Shown: positions 55,254 through 63,020, counted from the stretch's first letter. The stretch is 64,000 nt of DNA from Actinoplanes regularis (GCF_900188005.1 NZ_FZNR01000016.1:62001-126000); one strand, 5' to 3'. Numbers and translations are program-made. Notes: generated by a model from the sequence alone, not told the origin.

Positions 55254-55925
55254 CTACTTGTCGTGCTGGCGGCGGACCATCTCGGTGATCCAGGTGGGCG
55301 CGAACGGAGACGTGCAGCCCGGGGCGGTCGGGTAGTCCTTGAGCACCTGCAACCGCTCGCCGATGTCGATCGCGCGGGCGCGGTGCTCAGGGTGTTCGAT
55401 CCCGATCTGAGCCAGGCAGTGGTTCATCGCCCACTGCAGGCGATCCGGGGCGTCCTTCATCTCCGCCTCGATGACGTCGAGCAGCTTTCCGAGGTCGAGC
55501 CCCTCGGGCTTCCTGGCCACCCGTTCGGTGGTCAACGCCCAACCGGCACTCGCCACCACCGGATCGGGATCGGCCAGCCAGGCCACCCGCAGCTCCTCGG
55601 CGTGCGGATTCTTCTTCACCACGTAGTTCACGAGCCAGTCGTGCACCTTGGGCGTACGTGCCTCCCGCAGCATCGCGTCCAACTCGTCCCGCGTGAACGC
55701 CTTCGGCCGGCAGATCAGCATCGCCAGGAGTCTCGCCGCGGAGTCGGCCGTCTTCCAGAGCTGACCGGCGAGGTCCTGCTGGATCTTCAGCCGCTTCGCC
55801 AGCGCACGCAGCGCGCCGAGGTTCACCCCGTGATCGTCGCCGTGCCTCCGGTTCACCTCGCGGGCCTTCGGGTCCTCGAGCGCGGCCAGCTCGGCCAGCA
55901 CCTCGGCCACCGTCGTCTCGGTCAC
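55254..55925 (-). CDS. AlkD-like DNA-alkylation-repair / HEAT-repeat protein
   Basis: 223 residues. GTG 55925 (VTETTVAEV) follows AGGAGG. The helical protein has GDDHGVNLGALRALAKRLK, ALALLICRPKAFTRDEL-type helices, and WALTTERVARKPEGLDLGKLL with an AMNHCLAQIGIEHPEHRARA segment. This is the pattern of the DNA alkylation repair (AlkD-related) HEAT family in bacteria. It is translationally coupled to the LysR gene (GTGA). The signature Asp and Trp of active AlkD were not verified, so glycosylase activity is uncertain. Confidence 0.78.
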   Translation of the reverse strand: MTETTVAEVLAELAALEDPKAREVNRRHGDDHGVNLGALRALAKRLKIQQDLAGQLWKTADSAARLLAMLICRPKAFTRDELDAMLREARTPKVHDWLVNYVVKKNPHAEELRVAWLADPDPVVASAGWALTTERVARKPEGLDLGKLLDVIEAEMKDAPDRLQWAMNHCLAQIGIEHPEHRARAIDIGERLQVLKDYPTAPGCTSPFAPTWITEMVRRQHDK

Positions 55926-56935
55926 CTCGTCCTCCTGTTCCGCACGCACGGATTCAGCCGACGGGGAGTCACGGTGAACCGAGCGCACGATCGAGAACCA
56001 CTATCCCCGGTCGCCGGCTCGAGCCGCAGGGCATCCACCGATCCCTGCTCACCGGGTGGCACGGTGGTCAGAACGGTCTGGACCAGGGCACGCAGGAGGC
56101 TGCTCTCCTCGGCGGTACGCCAGACGAACGCCCACTCGACCGGCGGCGCGTCGCGGATCGGCAGGAACACGAGATTGGGCCACGAATAGAAGCGGGCGGC
56201 CTCGGCCACGCAGGCGATGACAGCCTGGCCGGCGCTGGCCGCCTTCAGCTGGTCTTCCCAGCTCGTGACCACCGGCCCCCGTGGGATCGCACGGCCGGAC
56301 GGAGTCCGGAAGGGCTGGAACACCTCTTCCATGTACGACGGAATCCGGGACTGGTGCGCGACGAAGACGAGGTCCCCGAAGTCCTCCCGGCAGATCGAGT
56401 CACGCTCCGCGTAGGGATGGGTCGCCGCGACCACGAGCACCTGCGCCGAGGAGCGCGTGACCGGGCCGACGGTGAGCCCGGGCTCGCGGACCGGGAGCCA
56501 GACGTGCGCGACCTCCACCTCGCCGGCGTACAACTGGGCCAGCGGGATGACCGGGTTCAGGTCACGGTGGACGAGCTCGACACCCGGATGTAGATCGCGG
56601 AACGAAGCGAGGACCTCGTCGAGCATCCACATCTGCGGACCCATGGTGCCGAGGGTGAGCGTTCCCGAGACGCCGCGCGCGGCCTGTTGAGCCCGCGCCA
56701 CGCTCTCGAGCAGCCCCTGGTACAACGGCCTCAGGTCGTCACGAAGCTGCTCGCCGAGCGGGGTGAGCCGGACGCTACGGCTGGTGCGCTCGAACAGCTG
56801 GCCACCGACGCGGCGTTCCTGCTGCTTGATCGCCTGACTGACGCGAGCCTGCGTGACGTGCAGCCGCTGTGCGGTCCGGCCGAAATGCAGCTCCTCGGCG
56901 AGGACCAGGAAGATCTCGATGTCGCGCAGCTCCAC
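55922..56935 (-). CDS. LysR-family regulator
   Basis: 337 residues. The DNA-binding domain starts VELRDIEIFLVLAEELHFGR with RLHVTQARVSQAIKQQERR, nearly identical to the LysR protein at 45277, and the effector domain differs (LTLGTMGPQMWMLDEVL). GTG 56935 follows AGGA. Its C-terminal tail (DSGSRSCARFTVTPRRLNP) is longer than usual and includes a segment repeating DNA from its own upstream region. It overlaps the AlkD-like gene (GTGA), so the regulator and repair gene form an operon. Confidence 0.92.
   Translation of the reverse strand: MELRDIEIFLVLAEELHFGRTAQRLHVTQARVSQAIKQQERRVGGQLFERTSRSVRLTPLGEQLRDDLRPLYQGLLESVARAQQAARGVSGTLTLGTMGPQMWMLDEVLASFRDLHPGVELVHRDLNPVIPLAQLYAGEVEVAHVWLPVREPGLTVGPVTRSSAQVLVVAATHPYAERDSICREDFGDLVFVAHQSRIPSYMEEVFQPFRTPSGRAIPRGPVVTSWEDQLKAASAGQAVIACVAEAARFYSWPNLVFLPIRDAPPVEWAFVWRTAEESSLLRALVQTVLTTVPPGEQGSVDALRLEPATGDSGSRSCARFTVTPRRLNPCVRNRRTR
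55991..56006. repeat. 16-bp direct repeat, downstream copy
   Basis: TCGAGAACCACTATCC matches 56983-56998 at 15 of 16 positions. It falls inside the extended C-terminus of the LysR gene, 66-81 bp upstream of the AlkD-like start. Confidence 0.7.
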
Positions 56936-56982
56936 CTGGCGTCCTGTCCGCGAGACAACGATCTGAATCGTCGCATCGTACG

Positions 56983-56998
56983 TCGAGATCCACTATCC
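56983..56998. repeat. 16-bp direct repeat, upstream copy
   Basis: TCGAGATCCACTATCC, 48-63 bp upstream of the LysR start. The paired copy lies at 55991-56006. Confidence 0.7.
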
Positions 56999-57031
56999 GT
57001 CGTTCCCGACCGTGACCGGCCGCACTTGGGC

Positions 57032-57067
57032 TTGCCAGCGAGATAGTAAGCGCGCATACTATCTCGC
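57032..57067 (+). promoter_or_regulatory. Leaderless promoter inside a MarR-type inverted repeat
   Basis: GCGAGATAGTA (57038-57048) and TACTATCTCGC (57057-57067) are perfect 11-bp arms spaced by 8 bp, ending at the ATG of the SRPBCC gene. TTGCCA (57032-57037) and TACTAT (57057-57062) are 19 bp apart and the ATG is 5 nt after the -10. The operon encodes a MarR protein, so autorepression is expected. Confidence 0.78.
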
Positions 57068-57502
57068 ATGAAGACGATCGCCACCGCGCAGCTCACCTCC
57101 GACCTCTCGCCCCAGGCCTTCTTCGACCGCTGGGCCGACATGGCCACCTGGCCGGAGTGGAACACCGACACCGAGTGGGTCCGCCTCGACGGGCCGTTCC
57201 GCACCGGCGCGACCGGGAAGCTGAAGCCCAAAGGTGGTCCGGTCACCCGGTTCGTCGTCACCTCACTCGTCCCGGGGCAGGAGTTCACCGACGTGTCCCT
57301 GCTGCTGGGGGCGCGGCTGACGTTCCAGCACCTGGTCGCCGTGGACGCCGGTGGATCCACCACGATCACGGTGCGGGTGACCCTCGCCGGCCCGCTCGCC
57401 TTCTTCTGGAACGCCGTGCTGGGCAAGAACATCGCGAATGGCCTGAGCGCCGACCTCGCCCGGCTCGAAGCAGCCGCCCGCGCGGCCGCGGTGCCGGCGT
57501 GA
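57068..57502 (+). CDS. SRPBCC (polyketide cyclase-like) protein
   Basis: 144 residues: MKTIATAQLTSDLSPQAFFD, DMATWPEWNTDTEWVRLDGP, FRTGATGKLKPKGGPVTRFVV and HLVAVDAGGSTTITVRVTLAGPL (read in segments). This is the START/Bet v 1-like fold with a hydrophobic cavity. Function is not predictable. It overlaps the MarR gene (GTGA) and is preceded by the MarR-type operator, so the protein may sense or clear the MarR ligand. Confidence 0.88.
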   Translation: MKTIATAQLTSDLSPQAFFDRWADMATWPEWNTDTEWVRLDGPFRTGATGKLKPKGGPVTRFVVTSLVPGQEFTDVSLLLGARLTFQHLVAVDAGGSTTITVRVTLAGPLAFFWNAVLGKNIANGLSADLARLEAAARAAAVPA

Positions 57503-57960
57503 GCCTGGCCAGCAGGCACGACAGTGCCGACGACAGCCCCGGCCTGCTGCTGTGGCAGGTCACCAACCGCTGGCAGGCCGCGCAGCGAACGGCGCTGAAG
57601 CCCTTCGACATCACCCACGTGCAGTTCGTGCTGCTGGCTACGCTCACCTATCTGGAAACGTCCGGCCCGGTCACCCAGAAGGCTCTCGCCGACATGGCCG
57701 CCACCGACCCGATGATGACCTCCCAGGTGCTCCGCACGCTGGAGAGCCGCGACCTGGTGCACCGGCCCCCGCACCCCACCGATCGCCGCGCCCGGGCGGT
57801 GGCCGTCACCGACGCCGGGCGCGCGCTCGCCAACCAGGCCGTGGTCGCGGTGGAAGCCTGCGACGCCTCGTTCTTCGCCGTCCTCGGCGACAGCCTGCCC
57901 GCGTTCACCGGGACACTGCGCACCCTCCGTACCCGTACGGACGGAGACCGCCCGGGCTGA
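57499..57960 (+). CDS. MarR-family regulator
   Basis: 153 residues: WRLTNRWQAA-type helix, HVQFVLLATLTYLE, QKALADMAATDPMMTSQVLRTLESRDLV (recognition helix region) and the wing PPHPTDRRARAVAVTDAGRAL. The DxR wing motif (TDRRAR) is conserved. GTG 57499 overlaps the SRPBCC stop. It probably binds the inverted repeat at 57038-57067 and represses the operon until a ligand appears. Its stop is inside the first of two tandem hairpins. Confidence 0.93.
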   Translation: MSLASRHDSADDSPGLLLWQVTNRWQAAQRTALKPFDITHVQFVLLATLTYLETSGPVTQKALADMAATDPMMTSQVLRTLESRDLVHRPPHPTDRRARAVAVTDAGRALANQAVVAVEACDASFFAVLGDSLPAFTGTLRTLRTRTDGDRPG

Positions 57961-58006
57961 AAAGCCCGGACAGACGGAGACCGCCCGGGCTCAAGAGCCC
58001 GGGCGG
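57952..58006. terminator. Two tandem hairpins between convergent MarR and DoxX genes
   Basis: CCGGGCT-GAAA-AGCCCGG (57952-57969) overlaps the MarR stop, and CCGCCCGGGCTC-AA-GAGCCCGGGCGG (57981-58006) follows. The 18 bases ACGGAGACCGCCCGGGCT occur in both (57941-57958 and 57974-57991), so the unit looks duplicated. Confidence 0.82.
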
Positions 58007-58038
58007 CCGGCTGGCCGATGTTCGGTTGTGGCGGTGAC

Positions 58039-58590
58039 TCAGATCAGCCAGCGGTTCTTCTGGACCAGCGGGAGGCGGGCCCACAAGCGACCGAGACCCC
58101 AGGTGTGCCCGGCGTAGGTCAGCGCGAGCACGATCCCGCTGACCGCGTAGATCACGTGGTAGTCCACCACCGGGTTGCTCGAGCCGCTGGCGAGCGGCCA
58201 CTCGGCCAGCCACATCATCGCCATCATCAGGGCCGCCGAGCCCGCGGCGATCCGCAGGCCGACGCCGAGGATCAGCGCGAGTCCGATGCCGAGCAGACCG
58301 AGCATGAACGCCCAGTCGGCGAAGGTGCTGCCGGCGAGGCTGTGGAACATCTCCTTGAACGGGCCGGCCTCGACGTGCGAGAGGAAGCCCTTGGTCGGCG
58401 ATCCACCGTTGATCCAGGCCTTGGCGGCCGGGGTGGCGTACCCGAAGCCGAAGGTCTTGTCGAGGAAGGCCCAGAGGAAGACGAATCCGGTGGTGATCCG
58501 CAGAACGGCGAGTGCCTTGGCGGCGGCCTTGGTGAGTATGGCGCCCGGTGCCTCGACCTGCTCCAAGCGGTGAGCTGCAACGGTGGTCAT
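58039..58590 (-). CDS. DoxX-family membrane protein
   Basis: 183 residues with four membrane helices: ALAVLRITTGFVFLWAFLDK, FMLGLLGIGLALILGVGLRI, SAALMMAMMWLAEW and VDYHVIYAVSGIVLALTYAG. The pattern RITTGFVFLWAFLDKTFGFG followed by GxTKGFL matches DoxX/MauE-like proteins of actinomycetes. ATG 58590 has AAGGGG upstream. A DosR-like box lies 84 bp upstream, the same motif as before pflB, suggesting hypoxia or redox control. DoxX proteins act in thiol redox and quinone-linked processes. Confidence 0.88.
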   Translation of the reverse strand: MTTVAAHRLEQVEAPGAILTKAAAKALAVLRITTGFVFLWAFLDKTFGFGYATPAAKAWINGGSPTKGFLSHVEAGPFKEMFHSLAGSTFADWAFMLGLLGIGLALILGVGLRIAAGSAALMMAMMWLAEWPLASGSSNPVVDYHVIYAVSGIVLALTYAGHTWGLGRLWARLPLVQKNRWLI

Positions 58591-58673
58591 CACATCCCCT
58601 TCCCTCAATCTCTCCGCCTTCAACAGTCCTCTTTCCACGGTCACCGCACCCGGGTCCGAGCACCCGTTCCGGG

Positions 58674-58687
58674 GGGCCGAAAGTCCC
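58674..58687 (-). promoter_or_regulatory. DosR/DevR-like box upstream of doxX
   Basis: On the minus strand GGGACTTTCGGCCC, identical over 14 bp to 3551-3564. It is 84-97 bp before the DoxX start and just past the stop of the upstream MFS gene. Confidence 0.6.
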
Positions 58688-58689
58688 GC

Positions 58690-60135
58690 TCAGCCGAGCT
58701 TGGCCGGTTCCGGGTCGCCGGCGGTGGACGGCACGGCGGCCTGCGCGGGGGCCGCGTGGTGGCGTACCAGGACAAGAACGAGCAGACCGGCCACCGCGGC
58801 GGTCGCCCCGGCCACCAGCAGTGTCGCGTCCAGACCGTCCGCGAACCCGGCCGGCCGGCCGTGCGCGTCGCTGACCCGGTCGGCGAAGATGGTGCCGAAG
58901 ACCGCGACCCCGAGCGCGAACCCGAGCTGCCGGAACGTGTTCAGCGCGCCGCCCGCCATCCCGCTGCGCTCCCGCGGCACCTCGCCGAGCACCGCCGACG
59001 ACAGTGACGGCAGTACACAGCCGACGCCGAGGCCGACCACGACCAGTCCGGGGATCAGCACCGCGCCGGTGCTGTCCGCGTCGAGGCGGGTCTGCAGCAG
59101 GTCACCGGCCGCGATCAGCAGCAGGCCGAGGCCGACCGTCCAGCGTGGCGCGATGTTCTGCAGGAACCGGCCGGCGACCGCGCCGACGACCAGGGCGGCG
59201 GCGGCCATCGGCAGCGCGCCGTAGAGGCCGGCGTCGACCGGGCCGTAACCGAGCACCTGCTGCAGCCACACCGTGCTGAACGGCAGGTAGCCGAAGGCGG
59301 CGGCCTGGGTGAGGAACGCCGCGACGATCAGGGTGGCGAACGCGGGCCGGCGGAACAGCGACAGGTCCAGCATCGGGTGGTCGGAGCGGAGTTCGGCGAC
59401 GATGAACGCGGCCAGGGCGACGACGCCGGCGGCGAACGCGGTCAGGGCGATGCCGTCGGTCCAGCCGCTGTCGCCGGCGCGGATCAGTCCGTACGTCACG
59501 GCCCCGGCCGCCACGGTGAAGGTGATCGTGCCGGGCAGGTCGAACCGGCCGCCCCACGGCGCCTTGGACTCGGTGACGCCGCGCACCGTGAACCAGACCG
59601 CGATCAGGCAGATCGGCAGGTTGACCAGGAACACCCAGCGCCAGCCGAGGTGTTCGGTGAGCAGGCCACCGGCGAGCGGGCCGGCGGCCGCCGCGGCGCC
59701 GTTGACCGCGCCCCAGATGCCGAACGCGACGCCTCGGTCACGACCGTGGTAGGTGACATTGAGCAGGGCGGCGGTGGTGGCGAACATGGCCGCACCGCCG
59801 GCGCCCTGCAGGACCCGGGCGGCGATCAACGCCTGCTCGTTCGGGGCGACGGCGCAGAGCAGGGAGGAGAGGGCGAAGACGCCGATGCCGATCAGGTACG
59901 TGCGGCGGCGGCCGTACCGGTCGGCGAGGGAGCCGGCGCCGAGGAGCAGGGCGGCGAGGGCGAGGGCGTACCCGTCGAGCACCCACTGCAGGTCGGCGTA
60001 GCCGGCCCCGAACTTGTCGGCGATCGACGGCAACGCGACGACGACGATGGTGACGTCGACCAGCAGCAGGAAGGTGCCGAGGCAGACGGCGATCAGTGGT
60101 GACCATTTGCGCATGCCCAGCAGGATGCCGGTCAT
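58690..60135 (-). CDS. DHA2-family (14-TM) multidrug MFS exporter
   Basis: 481 residues with about 14 membrane segments. TM1 has LGTFLLLVDVTIVVVALPSI (DHA2 motif D1), followed by LQWVLDGYALALAALLLGAGSLADRYGRR in two parts (motif A), RVLQGAGGAAMFATTAALL (motif B) and GIWGAVNGAAAAAGPLAGGLL (motif C of exporters). ATG 60135 is the longest start; ATG 60114 (MRKWSPLIAV) is an alternative. It diverges from an Lrp-like regulator, suggesting drug- or metabolite-responsive export. Confidence 0.93.
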   Translation of the reverse strand: MTGILLGMRKWSPLIAVCLGTFLLLVDVTIVVVALPSIADKFGAGYADLQWVLDGYALALAALLLGAGSLADRYGRRRTYLIGIGVFALSSLLCAVAPNEQALIAARVLQGAGGAAMFATTAALLNVTYHGRDRGVAFGIWGAVNGAAAAAGPLAGGLLTEHLGWRWVFLVNLPICLIAVWFTVRGVTESKAPWGGRFDLPGTITFTVAAGAVTYGLIRAGDSGWTDGIALTAFAAGVVALAAFIVAELRSDHPMLDLSLFRRPAFATLIVAAFLTQAAAFGYLPFSTVWLQQVLGYGPVDAGLYGALPMAAAALVVGAVAGRFLQNIAPRWTVGLGLLLIAAGDLLQTRLDADSTGAVLIPGLVVVGLGVGCVLPSLSSAVLGEVPRERSGMAGGALNTFRQLGFALGVAVFGTIFADRVSDAHGRPAGFADGLDATLLVAGATAAVAGLLVLVLVRHHAAPAQAAVPSTAGDPEPAKLG

Positions 60136-60188
60136 CGTGGCGATCAGCGAACCGGATCTGGCTCATCCTGCGGATCTCGACTGGCGGA

Positions 60189-60200
60189 TATGCTCGACTG
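60189..60200 (+). promoter_or_regulatory. -10 element of a leaderless Lrp gene
   Basis: TATGCT (60189-60194) lies 6 nt before GTG 60201 and no ribosome site is present, so the Lrp transcript is probably leaderless. No convincing -35 is seen. Confidence 0.5.
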
Positions 60201-61157
60201 GTGGAAATCGACAAGCTCGACCGGCAGGTGACGCACGCGCTGAGGATCAACGGGCGGGCCGGCTACCGGGAGATCGGCGCGGTGCTCGGCGTCTCCGACC
60301 AGACCGTCGCCCGGCGTTACCGCCGATTGCGCGAGGAGGCGGGCGTCCGGGTGGTCGGCCTGCCCAACCCCATCGAGCTCGGGTACGAGACCTGGACGCT
60401 CCGCCTGCGCGCCGCGCCGGACGCGGCCCTGCAGATCGCCTCCGCCCTGGCCCGCCGGCCGGACACCACCTGGGTCTCGGTCACGTCCGGCGGCACCGAG
60501 ATCGTCAGCGGCGTGCACGTGCCGGCGTCCGCCGACCGGGAGGCCCTGCTGCTGCAAAAGCTTCCGAGGACACCGCGGCTGGTCGCGGTGAGCGCGCACT
60601 GCGTGATCCACAACTATGTCGGCGGCGCGGTCGGCCCGGACCTGCGCGACGACGCGCTCACCGGCGAACAGATCGCGGCCCTGACCCCGGAGCGTCCGAC
60701 CGGCTCCCGCGCCGCCCACCTCACCGGCGCCGACGCCCCACTGATCGAGGCGCTCTCCTGGGACGGCCGGCTCGGCTACACCGAACTGGCCGCGAAGACC
60801 GGCTGGCCCGAGTCGACCGTGCGCCGCCGGGTCCAGGAGCTGTTCGGCTCGGGCTCGCTCTACACCGACGTCGAGGTGGATCCGGAGCTGTTCGGGTTCC
60901 GCGCCGCGGTGATGCTGTGGCTCTCGGTCGCACCGTCCCGGGTGGCCTCGGTCGGCACCGCCCTGAGCGAGCACGAGGAGATCGTCTTCGCGGCGGCCAC
61001 CACCGGCCCGACGAACCTGCAGGCGACCGCGATCTGCCGGGACATGCCGGCCTTCTATCGCTACGTGACCGAACGGCTCAGCCTGCTCGACGGGGTCGAG
61101 CGGATCGAGTCGGCTCCGGTGCTCAAACACGTCAAGCAGCTCGGCTCGGTGCGCTGA
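60201..61157 (+). CDS. Lrp/AsnC-family regulator with two tandem modules
   Basis: 318 residues, roughly twice a normal Lrp. Each half has an HTH: DKLDRQVTHALRINGRAGYREIGAVLGVSDQTVARRYRRL (in parts) and PLIEALSWDGRLGYTELAAKTGWPESTVRRRVQELF (in parts). The RAM-like ligand halves are shorter. GTG 60201 gives VEIDKLDRQVTHAL, the standard Lrp start; a longer frame from 60096 is rejected. It diverges from the DHA2 exporter and probably controls it, sensing an amino acid or a drug. Confidence 0.9.
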   Translation: MEIDKLDRQVTHALRINGRAGYREIGAVLGVSDQTVARRYRRLREEAGVRVVGLPNPIELGYETWTLRLRAAPDAALQIASALARRPDTTWVSVTSGGTEIVSGVHVPASADREALLLQKLPRTPRLVAVSAHCVIHNYVGGAVGPDLRDDALTGEQIAALTPERPTGSRAAHLTGADAPLIEALSWDGRLGYTELAAKTGWPESTVRRRVQELFGSGSLYTDVEVDPELFGFRAAVMLWLSVAPSRVASVGTALSEHEEIVFAAATTGPTNLQATAICRDMPAFYRYVTERLSLLDGVERIESAPVLKHVKQLGSVR

Positions 61158-61227
61158 CATACCACCGCGACAGGTATGCGCCGGGATTACCAGCCAGTAA
61201 AGATCTTGTTACGATAATGAACAGCAT

Positions 61228-61239
61228 CGATCTAGATCG
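61228..61239. promoter_or_regulatory. CGATCTAGATCG palindrome upstream of the cutinase
   Basis: A perfect 12-bp palindrome 37 bp before the cutinase ATG, next to an AT-rich stretch (GTTACGATAATGAA at about 61209-61222) that may hold the promoter. Operator function is a guess. Confidence 0.4.
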
Positions 61240-61275
61240 GTCTCCCAACCATCCCCCTTTGCTTTGGGAGTCCAC

Positions 61276-62124
61276 ATGTCCGTTCGATCCGTCCTGGCTG
61301 CCACCTTCCTGGCGGCCCTCGTCGCGCTCCCGGCGGCTCCTGCGCAGGCCGCCAACCCGTACGAGCGGGGCCCCGCCCCGACCACCGCCAGCATCGAGGC
61401 CACCAGCGGACCGTTCGCCACCGCCACCACCACCGTCGCCCGCACCAGCAGCTTCGGCGGCGGCACCATCTACTACCCCACCAGCACCAGCGCCGGCACG
61501 TTCGGCGCCGTCGCCATCGCGCCCGGCTACACGAACACGCAGTCCGCGGTCTCCTGGCTGGGCCCGCGGATCGCCTCGCAAGGCTTCGTGGTGATCGTCA
61601 TCGACACCCTGAGCGTCTACGACTTTCCCGACTCCCGGGGCACGCAACTGCTCGCCGCCCTGGACTACCTGACCGGCACCAGCTCGGTCCGCACCCGCAT
61701 CGACGCGACGCGGCTGGGCGTCATGGGCTACTCGATGGGCGGCGGCGGAACCCTCGCGGCCTCCAAGACCCGATCGTCGCTGCAGGCGGCGGTCCCGCTC
61801 GCCCCGTGGCACAGCACCAAGACCTGGTCCACCGACCAGGTACCCACCCTGATCATCGGCGGTGAGAGCGACACCGTCGCACCGGTCTCGTCACACGCCG
61901 AGGCGTTCTACACCAGCCTGCCGAGCACCCTCGACAAGGCGTACATGGAGCTGAACAACGCCACCCACTCCGCCCCGACCTCGCCGAACGTGACGATCGC
62001 GAAGTACAGCATCTCGTGGCTCAAGCGGTTCATCGACAACGACACCCGCTACGAGCAGTTCCTGTGCCCCGCCCCGACCGGCTCCGCGATCCAGGAGTAC
62101 CGCGACACCTGCCCGCACTCCTGA
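61276..62124 (+). CDS. Secreted cutinase / PET-hydrolase-like polyesterase
   Basis: 282 residues with a signal peptide (SVLAATFLAALVALPAAPAQA), then ANPYERGPAPTTASIEATSG, the start of mature Thermobifida-type cutinases. Catalytic triad S153 (GYSMGGGG), D199 (GGESDTVAPV) and H231 (ATHSAP). The oxyanion Tyr is Y85 (APGYTNTQ) and the C-terminal disulfide pair is C264/C279 (FLCPAP, RDTCPHS). At the position of IsPETase W159/cutinase H129 it has Y152, and at IsPETase S238/cutinase F209 it has S232. H207 and F211 keep the cutinase forms of positions 214/218. ATG 61276 has GGGAG 6-7 nt upstream. It hydrolyses polyester-type bonds by family; activity on PET is not shown. Confidence 0.93.
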   Translation: MSVRSVLAATFLAALVALPAAPAQAANPYERGPAPTTASIEATSGPFATATTTVARTSSFGGGTIYYPTSTSAGTFGAVAIAPGYTNTQSAVSWLGPRIASQGFVVIVIDTLSVYDFPDSRGTQLLAALDYLTGTSSVRTRIDATRLGVMGYSMGGGGTLAASKTRSSLQAAVPLAPWHSTKTWSTDQVPTLIIGGESDTVAPVSSHAEAFYTSLPSTLDKAYMELNNATHSAPTSPNVTIAKYSISWLKRFIDNDTRYEQFLCPAPTGSAIQEYRDTCPHS

Positions 62125-62182
62125 CCACCAGCACCCAACGGCAACATCCGCACGCCTGACGACGCCAACCTGTCCCCGTTCA

Positions 62183-62222
62183 CAAAAAAGTAACGCCGGC
62201 GGCTCTTTCGAGCCGCCGGCGT
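62183..62222 (-). terminator. Intrinsic terminator shared by cutinase and membrane-protein genes
   Basis: 13-bp perfect arms (62193-62205 and 62210-62222) with a TTTC loop. On the minus strand the hairpin is followed by TTACTTTTTT, a classic U-tract; on the plus strand it lies 69 bp past the cutinase stop. Confidence 0.9.
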
Positions 62223-62244
62223 CACCGCAAGCACGAGCAGGAAC

Positions 62245-62592
62245 TCAGCGCCAGAAGACCGCGACCGCCGCGTTCACCAGCGTCAGCGTGATGATCCCGA
62301 TGTAGTGCCCCTTATTGACCGCCTCCCGCTTCCGCGGAATGAACACCATGATGAAGATCATCACCGCGATCACCAGCTTGACCCCGAGCTTGATCGGGTC
62401 CGGCTCGTGGTCACCGCCACCCCGCAGCGGAGCGGACAGCGCGATCCCGCTGACCAGCTGAATGATCGAGCCCCACAGAACCGCTGGGCTGATCCGGAAC
62501 GTTCCGGACAGGAACTGGGCGATAGCCCCACCCAATAGCAGGGCGAAGCCGACAAGGTGCACGAACAGCAAAATCAACCGGAGTGCTTCCAC
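62245..62592 (-). CDS. Small integral membrane protein (115 aa)
   Basis: 115 residues with four predicted helices: LILLFVHLVGFALLLGGAIA, PAVLWGSIIQLVSGIALSAPL, KLGVKLVIAVMIFIMVFIP and IGIITLTLVNAAVAVFW. GTG 62592 (VEALRLILL) is the probable start; the ribosome site is weak, and further upstream in frame lies repeat DNA. The protein resembles small actinobacterial copper/haem-type or hypothetical 4-TM proteins, without metal motifs. Function is unknown. Confidence 0.8.
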   Translation of the reverse strand: MEALRLILLFVHLVGFALLLGGAIAQFLSGTFRISPAVLWGSIIQLVSGIALSAPLRGGGDHEPDPIKLGVKLVIAVMIFIMVFIPRKREAVNKGHYIGIITLTLVNAAVAVFWR

Positions 62593-62745
62593 AGCGAAAC
62601 AGCTTGCCAGCACCCCGAACGGTCGATCAATCCGGGATCCCACCACTCCCGGCAGGCGCTTCCTTAAACCCCTTTTTCCGGTACGAACAACGGCTCCCGC
62701 GCCCAGCCCTCGCGGGCCAAGCCCCGTGCCATCCCGCTCACGCGA
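62593..62745. other. Non-coding leader region upstream of the 115-aa gene
   Basis: No supported gene. The segment carries the expected promoter region of the small membrane protein on the minus strand and GC-rich, proline-codon-like sequence leading into the 129-bp repeat array. Confidence 0.5.
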
Positions 62746-63020
62746 CGTCCCACCGGCTCCCGACCGCAACGCGCCAAAACCCCCGGCCAGCCCAAGCCGC
62801 CGCACCCCGCGCAGACCCCGGCTGATCCGTGGGCTCATATCACCGCCCGAACAACCACCCTGGCAGCAAGCCCGGTCCCACCGGCTGCCGACCCCACCGC
62901 GCCAAAACCCCCGGCCGGCCCGAGCCGCCGCAGCCCGCGCAGACCCCGACTGGTCCGTACGCTCATATCGCCACCCGGACAACCACCCTGGCAGCAAGCT
63001 CGGTCCCACCGGCTGCCTGC
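62746..63020. repeat. 129-bp tandem repeat, two full units and a partial third
   Basis: GTCCCACCGGCT recurs at 62746, 62875 and 63003 (spacing 129 and 128 bp). The units share GCGCCAAAACCCCCGGCC, CCGCGCAGACCCC, GCTCATATC and CAACCACCCTGGCAGCAAGC. 129 is 43 codons, so a minus-strand frame stays open across the units. The product would be Gly/Arg-rich and has no ribosome site, so it is probably not coding. Confidence 0.88.

Noticed and set aside
55922..56935. Possible insertion sequence bounded by the 16-bp repeats
   Set aside because: No transposase, no terminal inverted repeats, and the enclosed gene is an ordinary LysR regulator coupled to its neighbour.
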